This document shows, in pieces, positions 37,827 through 46,494 of a stretch of 64,000 bases of DNA. This stretch comes from Pseudokineococcus lusitanus (GTDB taxonomy: Bacteria > Actinomycetota > Actinomycetes > Actinomycetales > Quadrisphaeraceae). The notes under the pieces are model-generated. The model saw only the letters and a program-made list of their open reading frames with translations, was not told where the DNA came from and did not search any database. The stretch covers positions 186,001 to 250,000 of the forward strand of contig NZ_RJKN01000004.1 of assembly GCF_003751265.1 (NCBI RefSeq), written 5' to 3'. Within the stretch, counting starts at the first letter, position 1. Every line of letters begins with the position of its first letter. Both the position numbers and the translations under genes were made by a program.

Positions 37827-39223
37827 CGGGAGCCGCGGGAGCGCTCGCCCGCGGCGGCGCGGGCGGCGGCGTCCGTGAGCGCGACCACCTGGTCGACGAC
37901 GGAGCGGCGGTGCGCCTCGAAGGCCGCGTTCGTCGTCTCCGCGCCGGCCCAGGGGTAGACGAGCGTGGGGGTGTGGAGGTGGCCACCGAGGACGTCGTCG
38001 CGGCCCATGGCGAGCCTCAGGCGGTTGGCGCGGTACATCGACTCGTTCGACAGGTAGTCGCCGCCGCCGCCCGCGGCCGCGAGCCAGCCCGGCTGCGGGT
38101 CCTCGGTGGTCGTCGTCGGCGTGCCCTCGCGGGTCCCGCCGGTCCACGCGCTGATCCGCTCGCGCAGCTCGACCGGGAAGGGGCCGGTGCCGGCCGCGAG
38201 CATCTGCTCGGCGGGCAGCGTCGTGCGGATGAACTGCTGCGCGGGCGCGTCCGTCGCCGGCTGGGGCCAGCCGAGCGCGGCCGGGGCGGGCGGGACCTCC
38301 TCGCGCTCGGAGACCAGGGCGTTGTCGAGGCCGCCGCCGCGCCAGGCGCCCGCCCACTCCTCGACGGAGAAGATGCCGGGCGAGCCCTGGCTGATGGTCA
38401 TGACGACGTCCGCGTCGCGCGGGCCGGGCACGAGGTGCGGGCCGTAGGCCTCCTCGACGACGCCCTCGTCGAAGCCGCCCCACGTCACGGGCAGGACGAC
38501 CGCCTGGACGACCGCCACGCCCTGCGCGGTGCGGACGTGGTGCCCGTCGAGCGCGAGCGCGGCCGCGCCGGAGGGGTTGGAGCGGCGCGGCTCGGCGTCG
38601 AGCTGGAAGGGGTCGAAGCCGCTGACGAGCACCCGGGTGACGCGGGCGCCGGCGGGGAAGCGGGTGTCGTCGAGGCCGCGGGAGGTCCGCTCGAGCGCGG
38701 CGAGGGCGGGGGCGGCGTCCCGGGCGCCGTCGGCGGCCGCCCACTCCTGCAGGGCGACGCGCAGGGCCGTGCGCGCCCAGTACAGGGGGCGGTCGTCCGT
38801 CCGGTCGGGGGCGCCGGCCCGCTGCGGGGCCTGCGCGGTCCGCACGGCGTCGCGCCACAGCCGGGCGCCGGCCTCCTCGGCCAGGGCGGTCGCGCCCGCG
38901 GTCGAGGTCGCCCGGCAGAGGTCGCGGACGACCCGGTCGACGTCGCGGCCGGCGGGGCTGCCGGCGAGGACCTGGGCCGCGACGGCCTCCGCCTCGCCGG
39001 GCAGGGCGAGGGTCAGGCGGGCGTCCTCGACGCCGAGGGCGACCGGGACGCCGCAGGGGGCGACGAGCGGCCCCTCCCCGTCGGCGGCGGGCGCCGCCGT
39101 GGCGGCCGCGGGCAGGAGCGCGGCGACGAGGGCGCCGGCGAGCGCGGTGACGGCGCCGGCCCGGCGGCGGGCGCGCGACCGGGTCGGGGGGCGGACGGCG
39201 GACGAGGTGCCGGGGAGGTGCAT
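37823..39223 (-). CDS. secreted pyroglutamyl peptidase (C15-like) with Ser in place of the catalytic Cys
   Basis: Expected to remove N-terminal pyroglutamate from peptides. The 466 residues start [21 protein letters not shown], then a hydrophobic stretch [23 protein letters not shown]. This is a Sec signal with an A-x-A cleavage site near residue 45. About 150 residues of helical, unassigned sequence precede the peptidase C15-like domain, which begins [25 protein letters not shown]. The family Glu is in [15 protein letters not shown] and the family His in [10 protein letters not shown]. Where relatives have a Cys in an AGTYVCN-type motif this protein has [15 protein letters not shown] 39221 is supported by the promoter placement. 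It is coupled to pxpA. Confidence 0.75.
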   Translation of the reverse strand: MHLPGTSSAVRPPTRSRARRRAGAVTALAGALVAALLPAAATAAPAADGEGPLVAPCGVPVALGVEDARLTLALPGEAEAVAAQVLAGSPAGRDVDRVVRDLCRATSTAGATALAEEAGARLWRDAVRTAQAPQRAGAPDRTDDRPLYWARTALRVALQEWAAADGARDAAPALAALERTSRGLDDTRFPAGARVTRVLVSGFDPFQLDAEPRRSNPSGAAALALDGHHVRTAQGVAVVQAVVLPVTWGGFDEGVVEEAYGPHLVPGPRDADVVMTISQGSPGIFSVEEWAGAWRGGGLDNALVSEREEVPPAPAALGWPQPATDAPAQQFIRTTLPAEQMLAAGTGPFPVELRERISAWTGGTREGTPTTTTEDPQPGWLAAAGGGGDYLSNESMYRANRLRLAMGRDDVLGGHLHTPTLVYPWAGAETTNAAFEAHRRSVVDQVVALTDAAARAAAGERSRGSR

Positions 39224-39230
39224 GCGGTCG

Positions 39231-39259
39231 ACGCTAGGAGCGGCACCGGTGGGGCACAA
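39231..39259 (-). promoter_or_regulatory. promoter of the pyroglutamate operon, probably leaderless
   Basis: Minus-strand TTGTGC (39254-39259), a 17-base spacer and TAGCGT (39231-39236). The -10 ends eight bases before the ATG, so transcription would begin at or next to the start codon. Confidence 0.6.
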
Positions 39260-39308
39260 GGCGCGTTCCCGGCATCCGGGACCGTGGGCACGACCGCGTC
39301 GTCGGCAC

Positions 39309-39344
39309 GGACCGATGTGGTCCACACTGGACCGCGACGGTCCA
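39309..39344. promoter_or_regulatory. candidate TetR operator
   Basis: Perfect inverted repeat GGTCCA-CAC-TGGACC at 39319-39333, flanked by further half-sites GGACC (39309-39313) and GGTCCA (39339-39344). It lies between the divergent peptidase and tetR genes, 38 bp before the tetR start, where an autoregulatory site would be expected. Confidence 0.5.
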
Positions 39345-39370
39345 CCCGGGGCCGCGGACGCGAGGTGACG

Positions 39371-39976
39371 GTGAGCAGCACGACGACGCGGGCGGGCGCC
39401 CCGGCCGGCCGGACGGCCCGCCCCAGCAGCGCCTCCATCGACGCGACCATCGTCGACGTCGCCGCCGGCCTCTTCGCCGCCCAGGGCGTCGACGGCACCT
39501 CGCTCCAGCAGGTGGCCGACGCCGTCGGCTACTCCAAGACCGGCCTCCTGCACCGCTTCCCGAGCAAGCAGGCGCTCCACGACGCCGCCACGGCCCGGGC
39601 CGAGGAGGTGCTCGGCGCCGTCATCGCCGAGCTGTCCGCCGCCGCCCCCGACCTCGGCGAGGAGCTGCTGCGCTCGGTGGCGCGCCACGCCGTCGCCCAC
39701 CCCGGCCTCGTGGACCTCGTCGTGAGCCGCCTGTCGGCGGTGCCCCCGGTCGAGGACCGGCTGCACGGGCTCGTCGTCCGCGTCATCGAGCAGCTCGCCG
39801 CCGACGGCACCCCGCGGCACCGGCTGCGGGTGGTGCTGGCCCTGCAGCTCGTCGTCAACGCCGTCGCTGCCCAGCGCGAGGGGCTCCTCGACCTGGCGCT
39901 GCCGGCCGACGAGCTCGTCGACCTGGCCGCGCACCTGTCCGCGCGGGTCCTCCACGACGCGCCGTCCCCCGCCTGA
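39371..39976 (+). CDS. TetR-family transcriptional regulator
   Basis: The 201 residues contain the N-terminal helix-turn-helix IVDVAAGLFAAQGVDGTSLQQVADAVGYSKTGLLHRFPSKQALHDAA, typical of TetR. An all-helical ligand domain follows. The GTG at 39371 has GAGG five bases upstream and is preferred over the GTG two codons earlier. It is 28 bp from the MMPL gene and most likely represses it and itself, by the family pattern. The divergent peptidase operon could share control. The ligand is unknown. Confidence 0.9.
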   Translation: MSSTTTRAGAPAGRTARPSSASIDATIVDVAAGLFAAQGVDGTSLQQVADAVGYSKTGLLHRFPSKQALHDAATARAEEVLGAVIAELSAAAPDLGEELLRSVARHAVAHPGLVDLVVSRLSAVPPVEDRLHGLVVRVIEQLAADGTPRHRLRVVLALQLVVNAVAAQREGLLDLALPADELVDLAAHLSARVLHDAPSPA

Positions 39977-40004
39977 CCGCCCCGCCCTCCCCGGAAGGTC
40001 ACCC

Positions 40005-42785
40005 GTGTCCTCCTCGCTCTACGCCCTCGGGCGCCTGGCCGCCACGCGCTGGCGCGTCGTCCTCCTCGCGTGGGCCCTCGTCCTCGCCGGCGTCGGCGGC
40101 AGCGCCGCGGCGCTCAACCAGGGCTTCGTCAACTCCTTCTCCATCCCCGGGACGGAGTCGCAGGAGGCGCTCGACACGCTGTCGCAGACCTTCCCCGAGG
40201 TCAGCGGCGCGACGGGGCAGCTCATCGTCGTCGCCCAGGGCGACCGCACCGTCGACGACCCCGAGGTCGAGCAGGTCGTCGAGGACCTCCTGCCGCCGCT
40301 CGAGGACCTCGACCAGGCCGCCGCGGTCGTCTCGCCCTTCGCCGAGGTCGGCGGCGGCGAGATCTCCGACGACCGCCGCGCCGCCATCGTCCAGGTGCAG
40401 ATGGACGTCGGCGCCGACGACATCACCGACGAGACGCGGGACGCCCTCGTCGACCTCGCCGAGGGCGCGAGCGGGGACGTCGCCGAGGTCGTCGCGGGCG
40501 GCGGCGTCTTCACCGGCGGCACCCCGGAGCTCGGCATCACCGAGGTCGTCGGCGTCGTCGTCGCGCTCGTCGTGCTCTTCCTCACCCTCGGCTCGCTGGT
40601 CGCGGCGGGCCTGCCGATCCTCACGGCGCTCGTCGGCGTCGCCGTGGCGATGCTCGTCCTCGTCGCCGCGACGTCCTTCTTCGAGCTGTCCAGCACGACG
40701 CCGCTGCTCGGCCTCATGATCGGCCTGGCGGTCGGCATCGACTACGCGCTCTTCGTCCTGGCCCGGCACCGCGAGCTGCTCGCCGACGGCGTCGAACCAC
40801 CGGAGGCGGCCGGGCGGGCGGTGGCCACGGCCGGCTCCGCCGTCGTCTTCGCCGGCCTCACCGTGATGATCGCCCTCGCGGGGCTCTCCGTCGTCGGCAT
40901 CCCCTTCCTCACGACGATGGGGCTCGGCGCCGCCCTGGCCGTCGCGGTCGCGGTGTGCGTGGCGACGACCCTGCTCCCCGCCCTCGCCGGGGCGCTGGGC
41001 CACCGGCTCCGGCCGAAGGAGCGTCGCGCCCGCCGCGGCGGCGGCGTGCGGACACCGAACCGCGTCGCGCTGGGCTGGGTCGGCCTCGTCACGCGCCGCC
41101 CCCTCGTGACGACGCTCCTCGTCGTCCTGGGCCTCGGCGCGGCCGCCGTCCCCGCGCTGAGCCTGCGGCTCGCGCTGCCGGACAACGGCACCGCGCTGGC
41201 CGGGACGCCCGCCCGGGTGGCCTTCGACACCATCAGCGAGAACTTCGGGCCCGGCTACAACGGCCCGCTGGTCGTCACCGGCGGCATCGTCACGAGCGAC
41301 GACCCGCTGACGCTCGTGGAGGACATCGCCGACGAGATCCGCGCGCTGCCCGACGTCGCGGACGTGCCGCTGGCCGTCCCCAACCCGACCGCCGACACGA
41401 TGATCATCCAGGTGGTGCCCGAGGGCGGGCCGACGGCGGAGAGCACCGAGCGCCTCGTCGACGAGATCCGCGGGCTCGAGGACCGGATCAGCGACACGTA
41501 CGGCGTCGACATCGCCGTGACGGGCCAGACGGCCGTCGGCATCGACGTCTCGTCGCAGCTGTCGGCGTCGCTGCTGCCCTTCGCGCTGCTCGTCGTCGGC
41601 CTGTCCCTCGTCCTGCTGACGATGGTGTTCCGGTCGGTCACCGTGCCGCTCAAGGCGACCGCGGGCTACCTGCTCTCGGTCTTCGCGACCTTCGGGATCG
41701 TCGTCGCGATCTTCCAGTGGGGCTGGGCCTCGTCCGCCTTCGGCCTCGACACCAGCGGCCCCATCCTCAGCTTCCTGCCGATCATCCTCATGGGCCTGCT
41801 CTTCGGCCTGGCCATGGACTACGAGGTCTTCCTCGTCTCCCGGATGCGGGAGGCCTACGCCCACGGGGCGTCGGCGAGCGAGGCGATCAGGGTGGGCTAC
41901 GCCAGCTCCAGCCGGGTCGTCGTCGCGGCCGCGATCATCATGGTGTCGGTCTTCGCGGCCTTCGTGCCGCACGGCGACGCGACGCTCAAGCCCATCGCCT
42001 TCGCCCTGGCCGCCGGCGTCTTCATCGACGCCTTCGTCGTGCGCCTCACGCTCGTGCCGGCGGTCATGGAGCTGCTCGGCGACCGGGCGTGGTGGCTCCC
42101 CCGCGCGGTGGGCCGCGTCCTGCCCGGCGTCGACGTCGAGGGCGAGGGCCTGGCCCGCCGCCTCGCGCTGCAGGACTGGCCGCGGCCCGGGGCGCGCGGC
42201 CTGCACGCCGAGGGCCTCGGCCTCGTGGGCCGGCGCGACGGCGCGGTGCCCCTGCTCGAGGACGTCGAGGTCGCCGTCGAGCCCGGGCAGCTGCTGCTCG
42301 TCACCTCCGAGCAGCCCCTGCACCGCGCCGCCCTCGCGCTCGTGCTGTCGGGCCGCACCGCCCCGACGGCGGGCCGGCTCGTCGCCGACGGCCTCGTGCT
42401 GCCCGAGCAGGCGCGCGCGGCCCGGCGGCGCGTGGCCCTCGTCCGGGTCGGCGACGGCGGCGACGTCGACGCCGTGGCCGACGTCCGCGCCGCGGTGGCC
42501 GACGGGCGCACGAGCCTCGTCGTCGACGGCGTGGACCTCCTGCCCGCCCGCGACCGCGCCGCCCTCGTGCGCGCGGTCGTCACCGCCTGCCGCGAGGACG
42601 GCGTCGCCGCGGTCGTGACGACCGGCCCCGAGGACCTCCGCGAGGAGGAGGCGACCGCCCGGGAGGCCGGGGGCGCCGACGTCGCCGTGGCGACCCTGGC
42701 CCTGCCGACCCCCGCGGCGCCCGAGCCACCGCGCCCGGCGCCCGTCTCGACCACCGTCGACTCCCTCCTGGAAGGGGCCCGCTGA
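40005..42785 (+). CDS. MMPL/RND-type exporter with C-terminal degenerate ABC-ATPase-like domain
   Basis: Inner-membrane proton-driven exporter of the MMPL family, often for lipids or drugs. The 926 residues begin at GTG 40005 with GGAAGG upstream. TM1 is at about residues 18-38 (VVLLAWALVLAGVGGSAAAL). An extracytoplasmic domain follows, then a first helix bundle at about 180-335 with GLMIGLAVGIDYALFVLARHRE. The second extracytoplasmic domain and a second bundle at about 530-705 carry GLLFGLAMDYEVFLVSRMREAY. Both GxxxDY motifs of the family are intact. Residues about 732-905 resemble an ABC nucleotide-binding domain in layout (GLHAEGLGLV, LLEDVEVAVEPGQLLLVT, SGRTAPTAGRLVADGLVLP). However, Walker A is replaced by TSEQPLHRAALAL and Walker B appears only as SLVVDGVDLLP. 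It is coupled to the next gene (TGATG). Confidence 0.85.
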   Translation: MSSSLYALGRLAATRWRVVLLAWALVLAGVGGSAAALNQGFVNSFSIPGTESQEALDTLSQTFPEVSGATGQLIVVAQGDRTVDDPEVEQVVEDLLPPLEDLDQAAAVVSPFAEVGGGEISDDRRAAIVQVQMDVGADDITDETRDALVDLAEGASGDVAEVVAGGGVFTGGTPELGITEVVGVVVALVVLFLTLGSLVAAGLPILTALVGVAVAMLVLVAATSFFELSSTTPLLGLMIGLAVGIDYALFVLARHRELLADGVEPPEAAGRAVATAGSAVVFAGLTVMIALAGLSVVGIPFLTTMGLGAALAVAVAVCVATTLLPALAGALGHRLRPKERRARRGGGVRTPNRVALGWVGLVTRRPLVTTLLVVLGLGAAAVPALSLRLALPDNGTALAGTPARVAFDTISENFGPGYNGPLVVTGGIVTSDDPLTLVEDIADEIRALPDVADVPLAVPNPTADTMIIQVVPEGGPTAESTERLVDEIRGLEDRISDTYGVDIAVTGQTAVGIDVSSQLSASLLPFALLVVGLSLVLLTMVFRSVTVPLKATAGYLLSVFATFGIVVAIFQWGWASSAFGLDTSGPILSFLPIILMGLLFGLAMDYEVFLVSRMREAYAHGASASEAIRVGYASSSRVVVAAAIIMVSVFAAFVPHGDATLKPIAFALAAGVFIDAFVVRLTLVPAVMELLGDRAWWLPRAVGRVLPGVDVEGEGLARRLALQDWPRPGARGLHAEGLGLVGRRDGAVPLLEDVEVAVEPGQLLLVTSEQPLHRAALALVLSGRTAPTAGRLVADGLVLPEQARAARRRVALVRVGDGGDVDAVADVRAAVADGRTSLVVDGVDLLPARDRAALVRAVVTACREDGVAAVVTTGPEDLREEEATAREAGGADVAVATLALPTPAAPEPPRPAPVSTTVDSLLEGAR

Positions 42786-45271
42786 TGGCCGCCCCCCGCC
42801 CCCTGCGCACCGGCGCGACCCCCCGCGGCGTGCGCGGCTGGCTCCGCGCCGAGCGCAGCCGGGACGGCAGCCCCGCCGTCGGCCCGCTCGGCCTCCTGGG
42901 CCTGGCGCTCGTGCCGGTGCTCGTCGCCGTCGCCTTCGTCACCGCGCTGTGGCAGCCGACCGAGCACCTGCAGCGCGTGCAGGCGGCCGTCGTGAACCTC
43001 GACGAGCCCGTGGAGATCGACGGGCAGCCCGTGCCCGTGGGGCGCCTCGTCGTCTCCGAGCTCGTCGGCGACGACTCCGAGGGCAACCTCTCGTGGAGCA
43101 TCGCCGACGAGGAGGGGGCCGAGGACGGGCTCGCCGACGGCACGTACGCCGTCGTCGTCACCATCCCGGAGACCTTCTCCGCCGCCGCGACGTCGCTGCA
43201 GGACCCGGGCGGGACGCCGCAGCAGGCGACGCTCGACGTCCGCACGACCGCGGACGGCGCGGTGGCCGACCCCTTCATCGGGCAGCTCGTCGCGTCGACG
43301 GCCGCCGACGTCCTCCGCGAGCAGCTGTCCCGCCAGGTCGTCGACGGGCTCTACGTCGGCTTCTCCCAGCTCGGCGACGGGCTCCAGCAGGGTGCCGACG
43401 GCGCCCGGCAGGTCGGCGACGGCGCGGGCGACCTCGGCGACGGCGCGGAGCAGCTGGCCGACGGCGGGGACCAGGCTGCGGTCGGCCTCGGCGAGCTCGC
43501 CGACGGCGCCGACCAGCTCGCCGGGGGGACGCGCGACCTCAGCGACGGCACGCAGGAGCTGGCGGGCGGCCTCGACCGGCTGGCCGACGGGACCGAGCAG
43601 CTCGCCGGGGGCGTCCCCGCGCTCTCCACCGGCGCCGGGCAGCTGGCGGGCGGCCTCGGGCAGCTCGCGGGCGGGGCGGACGGCCTCTCCGACGGCGCGA
43701 CGCAGCTCGCGGGCGGCATCCGGGAGCTCGCGGCGGGGGCGGGGCAGATCGCCGACGGCGCCGACGACACGACCGCCGCACTCGGCCCCGGCATCGAGCA
43801 GCTGCAGCCGTTGGGCGAGGAGACGGCCGACCTCGCGGCCGCCGCTACCGGGGGCGGTCAGGCGTCCGCGGCGACCCTCACCCTGGCGGGAGCGGTGCAG
43901 CAGCAGGCGACCGCCCTCGACACGCTCGTCACGTCCCTCCAGGCGGCCCTGGCGACGTGCGGCACCGACGAGGACGGGGACTGCCCGACCGACGAGGAGC
44001 TCACCGGCCTCGTGGGGGACCTCGCGGCGTCCACGACCCTCCTCGCCGAGGGGAGCGACGAGGTACCCGGCGCCCCCCAGCTCGTCACCGCCGCGACGCG
44101 AGCCGACACGGCAGCGCAGGGGCTCGCGCTCGGCGTCCCCCCGCTGGCCGCCGGCTTCGACGGCGCGTTGACCGCGGCCGAGGGCGGCCTCACCGCCGTC
44201 TCCCAGCTGGGCACGGGCGTCCGCGACCTCGCCGGCGGCGCCGAGGAGATCGCCTCGGGCGCCGACGACCTCGCCGGCGGCGCCGCTCAGCTCGGCACGG
44301 GGGCGCGGGAGAGCGCGGGCGGCGCCCAGCAGCTCGCCGACGGCACCCGGCAGCTGGCCGACGGCGTCGCGCCGCTCGCCGAGGGCGCCCGCGCCTCCGC
44401 CGACGGCGCCGCCGAGCTGGCCGACGGCACCGAGCAGCTGGCCGACGGCGCCGGCGAGCTCGGCCCGGGCGCCCGGCAGGCGGCGGACGGCGTCGGGCAG
44501 ATCGCGGACGGCACCCGCGACCTCGGCGACGGGGCCGTCGCGCTCGGCGACGGCGCCACCGAGCTCGGTGACGGCCTCGCCGAGGGCGCCGCCGGCGTCC
44601 CGGACTACACCGACGCCGAGCGCGAGCGCGTCGTCGAGGTCACGACCGACCCCGTCGTGGCGTCGACCGGCGGGACCGGCGACCTGCAGGGGGCGCTCGC
44701 CGCCTTCATCGGGGCGCTGGCCCTGGCCATCGGCGCCGTCGCGACCTTCCTCGTCCTGCGGGCCGTCCCGGCCCGGGCGCTCGGGTCGTCGCGCGCCTCG
44801 CTCGTCCTCGTCCTGCGCACGCTGCGGCCCGTGCTCGTCGTCGCGGCCGTCCAGGCCGTCGTCATCGGGCTGGCGCTCGGGGTGATGCTCGACCTCGGCG
44901 TCGGCGCGACGCTCGCCACGGGCGGCGTGCTCCTCGTCGCGGGGGCCGCGCTGGCGGCGGTGGTGCAGGGCCTCGTCGCGGCGCTCGGCGGCGTCGGGCG
45001 GCTCGTGGCCGTCGCCCTCGTCGCCGTCGGGGCCGCCACGTCCGTCCTCTCGACGACGGCGCCCGCCCTCGTGACCCTCGGCGCGGTGAGCCCCTTCACC
45101 CCGGCGCTCGACGCCCTGCGCGGCGTGACGACCGACGCCGGGGGCACGGGCGGCGCGCTCGCCCTCCTCGTGGCGTGGGGCGTGGCGGGGGTCGTCGTCG
45201 CGACGCTGGCCGTGGCGCGCCGTCGCCGCGTGGGCGCCGACCGGCTGCCGGGGCTCGCGGCCGCGGCCTGA
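42785..45271 (+). CDS. YhgE/Pip family membrane protein
   Basis: YhgE/Pip proteins are ABC-2-like membrane proteins linked to phage infection and envelope or ESX-type secretion; the molecular role is unclear. The 828 residues have one N-terminal membrane helix (LGLLGLALVPVLVAVAFVTAL) and the conserved VVNLDEPVEIDGQPVPVGRLVVSELV. Two long blocks of short repeats follow (DG-x-x-QLADG, about residues 200-330 and 475-605), predicted to form extended helical stalks outside the membrane. The blocks are separated by about 145 residues that include an acidic loop between two Cys (ATCGTDEDGDCPTDEE). Five to six C-terminal membrane helices close the protein. The ATG shares a base with the MMPL stop, so the two are made together. 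Confidence 0.87.
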   Translation: MAAPRPLRTGATPRGVRGWLRAERSRDGSPAVGPLGLLGLALVPVLVAVAFVTALWQPTEHLQRVQAAVVNLDEPVEIDGQPVPVGRLVVSELVGDDSEGNLSWSIADEEGAEDGLADGTYAVVVTIPETFSAAATSLQDPGGTPQQATLDVRTTADGAVADPFIGQLVASTAADVLREQLSRQVVDGLYVGFSQLGDGLQQGADGARQVGDGAGDLGDGAEQLADGGDQAAVGLGELADGADQLAGGTRDLSDGTQELAGGLDRLADGTEQLAGGVPALSTGAGQLAGGLGQLAGGADGLSDGATQLAGGIRELAAGAGQIADGADDTTAALGPGIEQLQPLGEETADLAAAATGGGQASAATLTLAGAVQQQATALDTLVTSLQAALATCGTDEDGDCPTDEELTGLVGDLAASTTLLAEGSDEVPGAPQLVTAATRADTAAQGLALGVPPLAAGFDGALTAAEGGLTAVSQLGTGVRDLAGGAEEIASGADDLAGGAAQLGTGARESAGGAQQLADGTRQLADGVAPLAEGARASADGAAELADGTEQLADGAGELGPGARQAADGVGQIADGTRDLGDGAVALGDGATELGDGLAEGAAGVPDYTDAERERVVEVTTDPVVASTGGTGDLQGALAAFIGALALAIGAVATFLVLRAVPARALGSSRASLVLVLRTLRPVLVVAAVQAVVIGLALGVMLDLGVGATLATGGVLLVAGAALAAVVQGLVAALGGVGRLVAVALVAVGAATSVLSTTAPALVTLGAVSPFTPALDALRGVTTDAGGTGGALALLVAWGVAGVVVATLAVARRRRVGADRLPGLAAAA

Positions 45272-45293
45272 CGCCCGCCCGGACGTCGGTGCG

Positions 45294-45340
45294 GACGACG
45301 ACGCCCGGTCCCGCTGGTCGCGGGGCCGGGCGTCGTCGTC
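45294..45340. terminator. bidirectional terminator between convergent genes
   Basis: Twenty-one-base arms (45294-45314 with 45320-45340) with one mismatch and a five-base loop, between the YhgE/Pip gene (plus) and hadB (minus). Confidence 0.7.
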
Positions 45341-45353
45341 GGTGGTGGACGGG

Positions 45354-45788
45354 TCAGCGGGTGACGACCGCCCGCGCCTTGGTGAGGACGCCGACGCCCG
45401 CGCAGGTGGCGGTGAGGTCGAGGCGGACCGTCGCCGGGCCGTCGTCGCCGGCCTCGGTCAGCGCGCCGACGACGGCCACGACCTCGACCTCCGTGCCCTC
45501 CTCGGGCACGACGACCGGCTTGGTGAAGCGGACGCCGTAGGAGGCGATGCGCCCCGGGTCGCCGCCGGCCCACTCCTGCACGAGGCGGCCGGCGAGGGCC
45601 ATGGTGAACATGCCGTGGGCGATGACGCCCGGCAGCCCCACGCCCACGGCGGTGCTCTCGCTCCAGTGGATGGGGTTGAAGTCCCCGCTCGCCCCGGCGT
45701 AGCGGACGAGGTCCGCGCGGTGCACCGGGTAGGTGCGCCGGGCGACCTCCTGGCCGACGGCGAGTTGCTCCTGCGGGTCGGCGCTCAT
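45354..45788 (-). CDS. MaoC-family dehydratase, HadB-like
   Basis: Hot-dog-fold (R)-hydratase/dehydratase subunit acting on 3-hydroxyacyl thioesters. The 144 residues include the hydratase motif YAGASGDFNPIHWSESTAVGVGLPGVIAHGMFTMALAGRLVQEW, with the catalytic Asp and His. VRFTKPVVVPEEGTEVEVVAVV follows. The ATG overlaps the stop of the upstream HadA-like gene (ATGA), implying a heterodimer as in mycobacterial HadAB. No hadC is present. In a non-mycolate organism the substrate is not known. Confidence 0.88.
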   Translation of the reverse strand: MSADPQEQLAVGQEVARRTYPVHRADLVRYAGASGDFNPIHWSESTAVGVGLPGVIAHGMFTMALAGRLVQEWAGGDPGRIASYGVRFTKPVVVPEEGTEVEVVAVVGALTEAGDDGPATVRLDLTATCAGVGVLTKARAVVTR

Positions 45789-46309
45789 GCCTGCCCCTCC
45801 GTGGTCGGCGCGGGCGTCGGCTCGGGGGCGCGGACGACGAGGAGCGAGGTGGCGGTGCACACCGGCTCCCCCGCCTCGTCGGCGATCTCGCTGCGCGTCG
45901 TCACCATCGCGTTGCCCGCCGCGACGCGGACGCCGTCGACGTGCAGCGTCGTGAGGAGGCGGTCGCCGACGCGGACGGGCCGGTGGTGGACGAAGGACTG
46001 CTCGCCGTGGACGACGCGGGTGAAGTCGACGCCCGCGGCGGGGTCGGCGAGGAAGCGGGCGTCGCTGCGCTGGGCGAGGACGACGGCGAAGGTCGGGGGC
46101 GCGGCCGGCGCGGGGTGCCCGAGGGCCCGGGCGGCGGCGGCGTCCACGTGCACGGCGGGGACGTCGACGGCGGCCAGCGGGCCGCCCGTCGTCGTCGCGG
46201 CGCCGGCCCCGGCGACGGCCGCGGCGAAGTCGCGCACCTTCTCGGCGCTCACCTCGTAGACGCCGTCGGGCGGGTAGACCCGCCCCACGAAGGACTGGTC
46301 GACGGCCAC
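45785..46309 (-). CDS. MaoC-like dehydratase partner, HadA-like (FAS1-type N-terminal)
   Basis: Non-catalytic or substrate-binding partner of the HadB-like subunit. The 174 residues start at GTG 46307-46309 (VAVDQSFVGRVYPPDGVYEVSAEKVRDFAAAV), with AGGAG about six bases upstream. They contain APPTFAVVLAQRSDARFLADPAAGVDFTRVVHGEQSFVHHRPVRVGDRLLT, the hallmark of the FAS1-like dehydratase N-terminal domain. The last 15 residues are Pro/Thr-rich. It follows rpmG and its hairpin, the usual order tRNAs-rpmG-hadA-hadB. Confidence 0.88.
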   Translation of the reverse strand: MAVDQSFVGRVYPPDGVYEVSAEKVRDFAAAVAGAGAATTTGGPLAAVDVPAVHVDAAAARALGHPAPAAPPTFAVVLAQRSDARFLADPAAGVDFTRVVHGEQSFVHHRPVRVGDRLLTTLHVDGVRVAAGNAMVTTRSEIADEAGEPVCTATSLLVVRAPEPTPAPTTEGQA

Positions 46310-46382
46310 GGGCTCTCCTGGGGGTCGGGGACGGGGACGGCGCCGCCCGTGGGCGACGCCGCCCGGATGATGCCGCAGACGA

Positions 46383-46420
46383 CGACGGCGGGGCCGCCCG
46401 GGTGGGCGGCCCCGCCGTCG
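46383..46420 (-). terminator. rpmG terminator hairpin
   Basis: Perfect 17-bp stem (46383-46399 with 46404-46420) and loop of four, about 75 bp beyond the rpmG stop and before hadA. Confidence 0.7.
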
Positions 46421-46494
46421 AAGGACTGCTGGGGTGGTGCGGCGAGCGCCGGGCGCGGCCGGGGGCGACGTCGTCGACGGCTCCCGGCCGGGGC

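Noticed and set aside
40742-41653. Minus-strand Ser/Arg/Thr-rich open frames inside the MMPL gene
   Set aside because: Shadow frames of a clear 926-residue membrane protein.
30359-45271. Genomic island or prophage
   Set aside because: No integrase, transposase, phage gene, attachment repeat or composition shift was found; the genes look chromosomal.
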